A stretch of 64,000 bases of DNA from Heliocidaris tuberculata (lineage: Eukaryota > Echinodermata > Echinoidea > Camarodonta > Echinometridae): positions 368,778-432,777 of the forward strand of contig CM046846.1 in NCBI GenBank assembly GCA_025618425.1. Direction: 5' to 3'. The notes below the pieces were generated by a model. That model was not told the DNA's origin, searched no databases, and was given only the letters and a program-made list of their open reading frames with translations. The translations under genes and the position numbers were made by a program. Shown here piece by piece: positions 1-11,800 of this stretch. Positions within the stretch are counted from its first letter, which is position 1. Every line of letters begins with the position of its first letter.

Positions 1-1115
1 CCCCCAAAGTCAACCATTTGGAAGAACATCCAAAAATACCAGAATGAAGGCACAACCAAGCTTGAACCTGAACAAGGATTGATCTGGGAGACCGAGGTCA
101 GTCCGAACGTAGGACAACATCGCAGGAAGTAGATGCATATCATCATGTCTTGATGAGGAGAAACGGACTTGGACGTTCGAGGTCTTCCTTCCATACAATC
201 ATCCGACTGGACGTTCGGGGGAGGGGGGGGGGATCCGTACAAGATGCGCATCCGGCACCAACTGCTGGAAGCAGTCAGACCCAGATGACTCCGATACTCA
301 CAACGGCTGCTGGATCGTGGCCCAAGGTTCCATTAAGTCCTTATAATCGGGAACGAAGCGTCCTTCTTTATCAACTATTCGCGAGTATGTGCCATTCCGC
401 AACCTACCTCCGTTCCAATACGTTGTCAAAATCAGTCGTGACAAGGTTTCCATCTGGGTTGGACTCTATGGTAATGGAGCATTGATCGGACCCTTCTTTG
501 TCGATGGAAATCTTGATTGGGAATGCTACTTACAAACAAAGAAATCGTTGCAGAGCTTGAACAACACTTCATGTGCCAACCTGATGGGAGCTTAGGAAGA
601 ATCTGGTGGGCACAAGATGGAGCACCACCTCATGGAAGACAGATCGTCAAGGAGACACTGCAAGAACTCTTCAACAACAGAGTCATCGCTATGAACCACC
701 CATTAGAATGGCCTCCCAGATCAACAGATCTTTCTTTGGGGCTACCTGAAGAGTAGGGTGTACACTTCCCCACCAAGAAACATCAGTGACCTGCACGACA
801 GGATCGTAAGAGAGTGTGAGGCGCTGCAGCCACAAGAACGCATGATTCGCTAGGCAGGAGACACTGCAAGAACTCTTCAACAACAGAGTCATCGCTATGA
901 ACCACCCATTAGAATGCATGGCCTCCTAGATCAACAGATCTTTCTTTGGGGCTACCTGAAGAGTAGGGTGTACACTTCCCCACCAAGAAACATCAGTGAC
1001 CTGCACGACAGGATCGTAAGAGAGTGTGAGGCGCTGCAGCCACAAGAACGCATGATTCGCTAGGCAGTAGGAGCCATGAGGAGCAGAGCACAGACATGGT
1101 GGACATGTTGAGTGA
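1..1115 (+). pseudogene. Decayed mariner-like (DDD-type) transposase fragment
   Basis: Three-frame reading gives broken pieces of a Tc1/mariner-superfamily transposase. Around 430-510 there is a VGLYGNGALIGPFFVDGNL-type block, which is the strand carrying the first catalytic Asp. Around 613-635 the motif QDGAPPH carries the second Asp. Around 690-960 come NHPLEWPPRSTDL and FFLWGYLKSR in different frames, the region of the third acidic residue. The N-terminal part (about 1-230) is consistent with the DNA-binding region but is frameshifted. Stops and frame changes leave no ORF over about 110 codons, so the gene is dead. No terminal inverted repeats were recognised and the left side runs off the window. 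The family is assigned from motifs alone; the exact subfamily is uncertain. Confidence 0.7.
651..1067 (+). repeat. 206-bp tandem duplication inside the transposase fossil
   Basis: Bases 651-856 and 857-1067 are near-identical direct copies, each running from GGAGACACTGCAAG to TAGGCAG. They differ by a 4-bp ATGC insertion and a C-to-T change in the second copy. The high identity means the duplication is young compared with the decay of the surrounding transposase. Confidence 0.85.
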
Positions 1116-2829
1116 TCTTGGGGATAGAGTTATGAACATTTATGCTTTGTTCTTGATGAAATTGAAATAAAGAAAACTTTATTTAATTGCTTATATCTCT
1201 TTATTAACTGTCACAAGATACACAATCAATGGAATGAAAAACAAAAGAACATACTGTAATGGCACCAGTCGTGGAGGGGTTTGACAGTTTTAGATTCATA
1301 ATTTTCAGAAAATACCACGGTTGTTTAGGAATCACCCACAATTCGATGCCGAAAATGCTTGTGAATAAAATCCACCCAAAATATTGCATCTTGCTTCTAC
1401 GGCTTGAACGCTACTGTGGCGCTTCTGCGGGGCTTCTGCTGCTCCAATGTCGCCGCACTTTGCACCAGTGGTGCCGCACCCTTCGCAAATGATATTGCAA
1501 AAGAAGGATTAATCTAAGATAAATCACTCTGTTGTAAAACTATTCACTCAGTACACGGCATGTTACTTAAACCATACGAAGCTATCTGGCTATCGCGTTG
1601 TCTTTGGGGGGATTGTGCATGCGCACTAGTATAATGCGCTTTTCGGGATGCTACGTCATGATTTGTGTGTTGTAGGAATGGCTCGTCAAGACTGGAGCAT
1701 AGGTATTCTCGGCAAGACAGCTAACTTTGAAGAAAGATAATCTATTTCCATAGTATTTTTAATGCAAAAAAGATGTCTGGCCAACATCTATGGAACTTAA
1801 GCTCTGTTACATCGAAAACAGAAAATATGGTACATAATATTTTTTTTGTTTTCAGTCTGCTAAAGAGGAAGTTCTTGTTTTACAAAAAATTAGCAGAACA
1901 TAAAAAAGCCCTGTGGATAATTCTCTTTGGAAACTAACTTTTCCTGCCATCATTTTTTGCGCGATCGGCGGCGAGCGAAACACCGCATAGTTGCTCCTTA
2001 TTTATTTTAGTAAAATATCTGCCAGCTATCGCATCCGTTCATTTTGCTCCGGTGAGACTAGGGCAGTTGACACAGCATTGCAGCAATGAAGCTGTATTAC
2101 AAGGGCGCGCCACGACTGGTGCCATTACGGTATCAAGAAACAGCAGAAAGTTACAGAGACAGAGAAAAAGTAAAAAGAAACAAGTGCAGAGATTGATAAA
2201 CAGTAGAGGCAAAAACGAAATTACATGAGAAAGTTGGAATTAATTTAAAATAACTGAGTATAATGATACAAAGAATGTGATTGAGAAAAGGGAATAAAAG
2301 ACAGAGGGAAAGAAGAATGAAGATAAAAAATGCAAAGAAAGAATAGGAAAGAAAGCTAGAAATGGATCCTAAAATGAAAACGAATGTGCAGTATGAAAAT
2401 CAGAATGAGCGAAAAAGAACAAAACGTGAATAAAAAGATGAGAAAAATAAAAACAAACTCGTAGCATCTGCTTGAAAACGTTCATCATTATTTTGTGCAA
2501 ATTGTTTCTGACGGGCAGAGCAGTTGTAATTGTTCATAATCCATCGTGCATGAATGATTCACTGTGTATTTGGTATGAAATGAAAGACAAGATTTTACTG
2601 TTACTATTAGTGTCAATGCATCAATCAAATCGTATTTAATAATTATATATATCACCAAAAACAGGTTTCCTTTTCTCTGTGACGCACTGTACATACAAGC
2701 AAAGTCAAATATATATAATTAAAGTTTTCCTGATGAAGCTCTATGGGCGAATTTTTCTACTCACACACACACACACATGCATGTATGTAAATGATAATTG
2801 AGTGTTATCATCCATCTCCTCAAATGCAG
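1116..2829. other. AT-rich non-coding stretch upstream of the first visible HELZ2 exon
   Basis: No exon with a supportable reading frame and splice sites was found here. It is probably intron of the HELZ2-like gene, because the first visible exon starts in the middle of the helicase domain. A short (CA)n run sits near 2761-2775 and a purine-rich tract near 2280-2450. Confidence 0.4.
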
Positions 2830-3026
2830 AAGAAAGAGTTGCAGAATCATCACATAATCCTGTGTACCTGTAACGCTGCTGGAGCATTTCGCATCTCAGA
2901 GTTCACCAGAATCATCCAGGTGATTGTGGATGAGGCGGGGATGTGCAGCGAGCCAGAAACTCTGATCCCTCTGGTGTCAGTGAGACCCAATCAAGTGGTA
3001 CTGGTTGGAGATCATCAACAGCTCAG
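2830..3026 (+). CDS. HELZ2: HELZ2-like exon: helicase motifs II and III
   Basis: The acceptor is ...CTCCTCAAATGCAG and the donor is CTCAG|GTAGAG. The exon is 197 nt, starts in phase 0 and ends after two bases of an Arg codon that is completed by the next exon. It encodes ILCTCNAAG, then the Walker B/DEAG box, then GDHQQLR. No ATG at the exon start is implied: this is an internal exon. Confidence 0.85.
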
Positions 3027-6000
3027 GTAGAGTGGCAAACCTTTAATTTGTTTGTCAAGAAAGAAGAAAGAAAGAAGATCACATGACATGACTTTTTTAT
3101 ACCCCCGCCAAACGAAGTTTGAAGGGGGTATATAGGAATCAGCGTACGGTCGGTCGATCAGTCGGGTGGGCGGTTGGTCGGTCAGTTTGTCGGTCGGGTG
3201 GGCGGTCGGTCAGTCGGTCGGCTGTCGGGTGGGCGATCAGTCGGTTGGTTGGTCAGCTGGTTGGTTGCAAATCTTGCGCATTGAACTAATTCCTCATTTT
3301 TTGAGGAATGCTCGTGAAATTCGCCACACACGTTGGTCTTGTGAAGAAGATGTGCAAGACATATTTTTTGAATGTGTCAGAAATACGTTGCCATGGTAAT
3401 GCATATTATGGCAATAAAACAGGTTGAAATCTTAAGCGGTCGGTCGGTCCGTTGTTAGTCTTGTGCATTGAACTACTTCCTCATTTTTCAAGCAATGCTC
3501 ATATTTGCCACACACATTGGTCTTGGGATGAAGATGTGGAAGACATATTTTTTGAAAGTGTCGGAAACTGTTGCCATGGTAACGGCATATTATGGCAATA
3601 AATCAGGTTAAAATCTTGCGTATCAAACTACTTCCTCATTTTTCAAGCAATGCTCATGAAATTTGGCACACACATTTGTCTTGGGATGGAGATGTGCAAG
3701 ACATATTTTTTGAATGTGTCGGAAACTGCGTTGCCATGGTAACAGCATGTTGTGGCAGTAAAGCAGGTTGAAATCTTCCGGACTGAACTACTTCCTCATT
3801 TTTCGAGCAATGCTCATAAAATTCGCCACACACATTGGTCTTGGGATGAAGATGTGCAAGACATTTTGTTTCAATGTGTGGCAAACTGCATTGCCATGGT
3901 AACGGCATATTATGGCAGTAAATCAGGTTGAAATCTTGCGCATTGAACTACTTCCTCATTTTTCTAGCAATGCTCATGAAATTTGGCACACACATTTGTC
4001 TTGGGATGGAGATGTGGAAGTCATTTTTTGAATGTGTCAGAGACTGCGTTACCATGGTAATGGCATATTGTGGCAGTAAAGCAGGTTGAAATCTTGCGGA
4101 CCGAACTACTTCCTCATTTTTCGAGCAATGCTCGTAAAATTCACCACACACATTGGTCTTTGGATGAAGATGTGCAAAACATATTTTTTGAATGTGTCAG
4201 AACTGCATTACCATGGCAACGGCATATTGCAATAAATCAGGTTGAAATCTTGCGCATCGAACTACTTCCTCATTTTTCAAGCAACGCTCGTGAAATTTGG
4301 CACACACACATTGGTCTTGTGGTTAAGATGTGTAAGACATATTGTTTCAATATGTGGCAAACTGCATTGCCATGGTAACGACATATGGCAATAAAATGGG
4401 AAAATATTGCAGATCAAACAACTTCCTCAATTTTGGAGCAATGCTCAGGAAATTTGGCACACACATTGTTGCGGGGGTATTAATCACCTTCAGTGATATT
4501 CTAATTTTATAGCAAGAGGACTACAATGATTTTTTCACTAGTTGTGAGTTCATAATATTCATTATTTAGGATTAAAGTGCAGTCAATGTTGAGTTAACTC
4601 ACCTGCGTGCATACCAATTTTTATTCACATGCAATGCAATTTTGTATTTGAGATTGCAGTATCATTTTATAAACATTTAGTTGCAAGTGACTGTACTCTC
4701 TAAATATAAATGGAGATCTGACATTGAGAGCCAAAATGTTATGTTTTGTATTATAAGTGCAGACCAATTTTTGTTGAAATATCATTATACTGCATTTGCA
4801 ATACTTCTTCACAGAAGTAATATTTAAAGTTTATGGTCCACAGAAAATGCAACCAAGCCAATTTCTCGACCTTAGCCATTGTTACAGTACTAATTGTTCG
4901 AAAAGATGTTTGGTACTACAGAATCGGAAAACGGTGTTGAAGAGAGACATACTGAAGCTTTTCGTCTTGCACTCATCAGAGTATACCGCAAGAATGAACA
5001 GAAAGCCAAAATCAAACAATATAACCGGAAACTAAAGGAACAAAGCGCGCGAAATATTAAACGGATTTTGATTGGCTACCTGAAAATAATGGAAAATTAC
5101 ACATCTGCGCATGCTCGAAGCCACATACATTCAGCTCACCTACCCTATTCTGTGCCGACAGAAAGAGTTCGTGAGGACGTTCGTATTATTTTAGCTCCCG
5201 TGATTACAAAACCGGCTGGCAATAAGCCTAATTTCCCGTTATTTTCAGGCAGCCAATCAAAATCCGTTTAATATTTTACGCGCTTTGTTCCTTTAGTTTC
5301 CGGTTATATTGTTCGATTTTAGCTTTCTGTTTATTCTTGCAGTATACTCTCTTCAACGCCGTTTTACTAATTATTTGATACTTCAACCATTCTCTCTCTG
5401 ACAGGTCAATTATCACAGAGCCCAATGCTAAGCACCTTGGAATGGATATCTCTCTCCTTGAGAAGTATAAGGAGAAAGCCAAGATGCTCACCATCCAGTA
5501 CAGAATGGTGAGTATGGTCTTTAGCAGGCCTAGACTGGAATGTAAATGGATACCAGGTGGTTGTGATGTTGATGATGATGAAAATGCGTGCTTGTAATGA
5601 TGATGATGATGAAGATGCATGGTGATGATGATGATGAATATGCATGATGATGATTATGATGATGACGATGGTGATGATTATGATGACCTTGATTATCAGG
5701 ATGATGCCCTTTGTTTTGATTGTGGTGCTAGTATTTTTGTGGTGAAAAGTCAATGAAGATCAGACTGAAAGAACTTTAGGTTGCTAGTACCTCTTCCTTA
5801 ATGGACTATGGAGGGACTACGTTTAGGACACTAACGGTTAGACTTTTAATAATTAATAGTCTTCCTCTGCTCGTGCAGCCCACTGTTGGAGTATTAATGT
5901 ACTGCATGTATTTCAAAGAACATAGTGCTCAATGGTTAACTTGTCACTGGAACAAACATTGAAACAAAGTTTCCATTAATTGACTGAAATATGCAATGAA

Positions 6001-8387
6001 ATATGTGACCCTGCACGACGGTTTCAGGCGGAAGTCGCAAAAATCAAAAAGTCTAATTTTACATCCTCTGGAATCTCTGGTTCATAAGCTTTAAAATGAT
6101 GTATAACAACTCTATTTTGCTCAAGTAGAAGTCATCGTAAAAAGCGATTAAAAACACGGAAAGTATCAGAATAGAAATCTAAATAACGGAGAAAATCGCT
6201 TTCAAAGTTTGGGTGCGAAGCAAAAGCTGAGGGTGCGAAATTCAGCGTGACCCGCTTCAAAACTTCCTTAGCAACGTCCCCCTTGAACTTGCCCTCTCAA
6301 GCATGAGGCAGAGTAGCGTGTCGTGTGCAAACAAAAAGAAATTACTCAAATGGTACACTGTCACGTGACAGGCTCGCTCCATTGGTCAATGGCTACCTAG
6401 GGCTTGCGCGGGTTTTTTGTTGACTTTTAGCCGCGGACCTGAAGGTGGATTTGTGACACCGAAATTGCAATCGTTGTCCATGCTAAGAAACCATTTTACA
6501 CTCTATTTGTATACTTAACCAGCATGAATAAAATCGGAATAAATCTTGTCTTGACTCTAGAAAAATTAACAAAACGAGACACGCATTTCAGCGGGAGGGT
6601 GGGGGTGAAGAAAGTGCTCCTTCTTGTTCATTTTCAATGCAAGAATCAATAGCAAAATAGCACCGAGAAGCTTGGGGATAATATCCTCATAGCGGGCTCG
6701 CCAGGGCAGGATCTTCTCACCTTCACTCATTCAACAACCGCATAATTACAAATGAGGATTACGTATTATTTGGCAAGTGAGGCAAACAGTTAATACCCCC
6801 ACCCCAGAAAGGGAACCCCCACCCCAGAAAGGGAGAGATAAATAGAGAGAGAGAGAGGGGGGGGGGGGGGGGCGAACGGAGCAATACTATTACATGTGCA
6901 TGTAGTTGCATTTACGGAGCATTATTCTATTTCACCTATGACTGGAAATCGAAATTACTAAATTTATATTGTTAACATGTTAAAACTACACTTAACAAGT
7001 ATTACGTAGACTTCAAGACCCCCCCCCCCCCGTCTTTGTGTTTTCGCATCCTTCACAATGTTAAAATAAAATGCACCCTCTGGGAAAAAAAAATAATAGA
7101 AAAATGCACCTCTTTAAACTTTAAATGTTCGATATTTTAGACACGTATTTATCAAGCTAAAAGAAGACGAAAGGAAAACAATTTTGAAGGAAATCTCAGG
7201 AGTTTTCGACTTTAATCAAAATATTACGTTAACAAAAAAAAAGGTCAGACGCTCATTCCGTTTCCCATAAAATTCTGTCACATTCTCCATTATACCATCA
7301 TGGCTTCTTAAAACTAGCCGCGAAGCGAAAGTGACCGATAGTCCCACTGAATTAAAAATAATTGGATTTTGAAAAGAAACTTCATCATGCTGATGGCGAT
7401 GAATTGTTTAATATCATATGAAATAATTTTATGAACGTTGAAAAAAAAAATAAAAACAGGCTGATGTAGGCCGACATTCCGACATTATCGCGAACGAGAA
7501 ACCATTAATACTTTGCCATAGAATAATAACAAAAGCGATTGCTATCTCTCGTTGGGCAAGGTTACCTGTATTATTTTGTTTTGTTTTGTGTTTTTTTAAT
7601 GTGTAATGTTCATTATTTAAAGGTTTTACGTTATATAAGTCATAATGAACACAAAAGAAACTAAAGTGGGCAAAATCCAAGTTTGGGAGCAGAGAGGAAG
7701 GTGCGACTTTGATGATATGATGCTTCCCCTGGAAATTTTGAAGATTCAACAAAAATAAAGAAAGGCTAGTCGCGTCCCACAAATCAGCATGTTTATACCC
7801 ATTTAGTTTAAAACGCAGATGTACCTGGAGCTTTTTTTTCTTCACAGAAACACAATTACAAAACTAAGTCACAAAAAGGAAGCAGAACTATAATTTGCAT
7901 AGAGAAAAGAGAATTCAGGGATCATGATACATCGTTTTCAGACTGTGTTTCATAACTGTTTCAAAACGCTGATTCTGGTTTCGCAATAAGTCATTGTACG
8001 ATAAAGCGCGAGCAGGTGGCAAGGACAAGGAGTTATCACAGCCAATGCATACATATTGCCCATGTAAAGAATTCAGATCCTTTAAACTCTTTTCATAAAC
8101 TTAACCAGCATTATAAGAATCCGTATCAATTGTCCTGCCCTTGGAGAAGAACAATACAAGACAAGCATTTAAGCAGGAGGGTGGGGGTGAAAAGAGCTCC
8201 TTTTGTTCATTTTAAACCAAGAATCAATAACGCTGAGAGGCATCGGGGGCATTGTTTTCAAACTGGGCCCGTCAGCGTGGTCAGGGTATGTTCTATTCAA
8301 CCATAATTCCACCTTACCCATTCAAAACTGCATGTTGCATTGTTTCGCAAGTGAAACAATCGACCAATACACACCCTAAAAAATGGG

Positions 8388-8435
<48 letters not shown>

Positions 8436-8748
8436 GTGTGTGTGTGTGTGTGTGGGGGGGGGGGGCTTTATTGCACTTAAAAAGTAACATAATTCCCCGT
8501 TATTTTGTTTGAGCAACCTTCATGATGCTAAAAAAAAAGGCGCACTCTGAAAAATAAGAAAATGCCTCTTTATAAGACATAAGTCACTTTGAGAAATAAT
8601 GTACTTTTCGGATTAAAGAAAATTAAATCAAATATTTAAAACACGCACTAAGCTTTTAAAATACCCTTTTCATTTTAAAGAAAATCTCAGGAGTTAGAAA
8701 CTATATTGTTTGGCATATAAAGCACATGATTAATACCCCCCCCCCCCC

Positions 8749-8802
<54 letters not shown>

Positions 8803-11800
8803 AAGAGAGTTACTCTTTGTTTAAGAAATAGATATATAGGCATGATTTTTGTGAGATAGAAGTCACTCGGCTATCCTAAAAATGTCAATGGTTTGGAAAT
8901 TTGAACCGAAGAATCCGAAAGTCCAATCTCTGAACATTTTGTTGGACTTTGTCATTTGCAATTATACACTCATGTCATGAAAAGAAAACAAGCTTTGTTT
9001 TTCTCTTCTATATTAGAGCAAAATGATTTTATAAAAAGGAGATAATCTTCCGTACCTGATGAAAATACGTGTAAAGCAAAAAATGAAATAAAAGAAAAAA
9101 GATCTAATTGATTATCGTGCTGTTTATAGGGCTACTAATTCCACCATTCCATGTTATAGAAAGCGTAGTAATTTGAAAAAGAGATCAAAATAAGAGAATC
9201 GTCTGGACATGTACTAGGTAACTAGGGAACTCTTTTAAGAAAGCGGCAGATTATTTTAAGCTGAAATTGACTATAATAGAGTGCAGATATTGCGTCAAAC
9301 AAAAGATCTGTTTATATCATAGCACTGTTCCAACTTGTGTTCCACTCTCTGTTTAGCCTGAAAAGAGTTACGAGATGTGAAGAGAAGAAAACAGTTGGCT
9401 TTCAAAAAGAGAACAAAATCCACGAAAACAGTGACTGTGTCAAGAGCGATTTTATGTTAACCGGTGAGAATAATGAAAACTGGCTATTTAGCGTGAAGAA
9501 AGTAAGGATGATCATAAAACGAAGACCAATTTATTATAGCGCTGTTGAAATTCATTCCACTTTTATTATTCCACGAAGTAAAACATGAAGCGAAAAAAAA
9601 ACAAACAAAACAAAACAAAACAACTTAGCTTCAAAAAGAGGACAAAAAGAATGGAAACACGATGTCAAGTTTAAAGTTTATACTGATGCTTGATTCAGGA
9701 AACAAAAAACAGTAATTTTGGTGGGTTGTTTAAGGTGCATAATTCCGAAGGTTCATTTTCCGAGGTTCCATAATTCCGAAAGGTTCGATATTCCGAAGGT
9801 TCCTTATCAGGGGCGGCGCTACAGGGGGGGGGGGGGGGCAGGGGGCGGCCGCCCCCTATCATTTTTCAAGCGAGCAAAAAAAAAAAAAAAGAGGAAGAAG
9901 GGGGAAAAAAGGAGAAAGAGAAGGGGAAATGGAGAAGAGAAGGCTAGGCCATGCAATTATGACATAACTGTTATAGTCCTATTTTGTTATTTCAAGACCC
10001 TCGACGTGCGACGTTGCTATACGCGTCACTTTGCCCCCCCCCCTATTTAAATACCCTGGCGCCGCCCCTGTTCATTATTACGAAATTGGAATAGGTTTAT
10101 TATTTCCGAAAATTAAATGGAGTTCATAACCCCGAAGGTTCATAATTCTAATATGCAGTAGAACCTTTTCATTTTCTTATTTAATGTTCGGTATCACGAG
10201 CCGTTGGAATAACGAACCCTATATACTTCATTTTTTAGAATTAGAACCTCAGAGCTCAGGATAAACGAAGCTTTGGAATAACGAACCTCCGGAATAATGA
10301 ACCTTTGGAATAATACAAGAAATGTTCGGAATTATGAACTGAGCTCTATTTCACTTTCTGAATTATGAACCCCCTTATATGGCAAATTTTTATGCCCCAA
10401 ATTGTATCAGGCCCGTTACTCTTTAAGCACATCTCTTAAGAAAATAGCAACTTGTAGAGATTTTAAAAATGAACATGTTATCTAGAGTGACAAAGAAAGA
10501 TCATCAAACAAAGGATCATTATTATAGCGCCGTTTAAGGTGCATCCTGCTCTTTATACTGCACCATTAGGAAGCAAAACGAAAAGAAACAAAAGAGCAAA
10601 AGGCAGGGAATAATCCATCAACTTCAATGTGTACAGGTGCGTGATTTAGAAAAAAAAATCAATAAACATTGGGGCCTGTGTTGCTTTTTGACCTACACCT
10701 TGTAGGAAAGCTCACAACTCTTTAAAATGCCAGGATTATTGCGAAGAATAAATGAAGACGAGTAGACAAAAGGCCATTAACATAGTATCATTTTAAGTGA
10801 ATCCTGCGCTTTATCATTAGAAAGCCGCAGAGAAAGGAAACAAAGGAGCAAAAGGCAGGAAAGCATCGTGTCCACAGCTGCGTCTAGAGAAGAAAAACTG
10901 CAAGAGGGGCCAATAAGTTTGGCAGATATTTGAAAGCGGGCCCAGTATGGGTATTTTTCCGAATAGTTTTTCCGCTAGGCTTCGTTGCGACCTCGCTCTA
11001 ATGCATGGACAAAACAAACTATATATGCCTACTGCTTTATTAAGTAAATGGATAATTAACTAAAGAGAAAGGGTACAATTATTATGAGCTTTATAACGCG
11101 ACTGACTTTCTTATTTGTCTTACAAGTAAAACAAAACAAAAAAATGGATGGTAAAACGAATTCATTACAGAAAAGGACAATTTGATTTTATAAAGAATAT
11201 AATTCGACGATTTCAAGTTGAATGCACCCACCGGTCATGCATATTCAGGTACCTATTTACATGACAAGTAGGTGTACCACGAATGACCAATCACAACGCG
11301 CTAAGCCGTCAGGTTGAGGATTACGTCATCCGGCGTACGAGGCCACGCCGCCTTAGCAACAAAAGAGAGGTGTGCAAAGATCGATCGAGCGAGCAATGTA
11401 AATTTTCGAAAACCAAAATCCTGATGAAGCGTTTTGGAAAGGGTAAATACAAACACAGTTTTCAGGTACTTATACTTAGTATTTTGACTTCAAATTTTGG
11501 GAAGTGGTAAATGAATCATTAAAGAATCCAAATACGTAAAAAAAGAAATTTGGGGGAAAAATGACATTTACACTAAAACACGCTATTTATAGACAAGTAC
11601 CACTTGCGACTTCCGCCTGGTTTCGTCGTGAGCGGTCACATATATGAATTTTTAACAAAATGACTTTTATGATATTTTGGTCCTTAATCTGGAATCTGTT
11701 CTTCTTCATTTATTCACAGCACGAGCGGATATGTGAATACCCATCCAAGGCTTTCTACCAAGATAAACTGGAGACTGACAAATCTGTAAAGAAACGTGGT

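Larger units (their letters stand above)
6004..11640. mobile_element. 5.6-kb non-autonomous TIR element filling a HELZ2 intron
   Basis: TGTGACCCTGCACGACG at 6004 and the inverse complement of TGTGACCGCTCACGACG ending at 11640 head ~40-bp imperfect terminal inverted repeats that continue through CAGGCGGAAGTCGCAA. TA flanks each side, consistent with a TA target duplication. The interior is AT-rich with poly-G/poly-C runs, GA/GT microsatellites (6845-6872, 8393-8462, 8748-8805) and degenerate internal duplications. For example, the block with GGGAGGGTGGGGGTGAA near 6592 recurs near 8178, and a ~200-280-bp motif with TTATTATAGCGC recurs between 9.1 and 11.1 kb. No transposase-like ORF was found. 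It occupies about 90% of the intron. Confidence 0.65.

Noticed and set aside
3266..4470. Regular direct repeats that could suggest a CRISPR or protein-repeat array
   Set aside because: Units are ~158 bp, contiguous and without spacers, in a eukaryotic intron bounded by TIRs; the readings are stop-broken and shared across frames.
5276..5753. Minus-strand ORFs rich in His or Ile (111-115 codons)
   Set aside because: They are translations of the GAT-type trinucleotide tract and the foldback arm; the true coding segment here is the 103-nt plus-strand HELZ2 exon.
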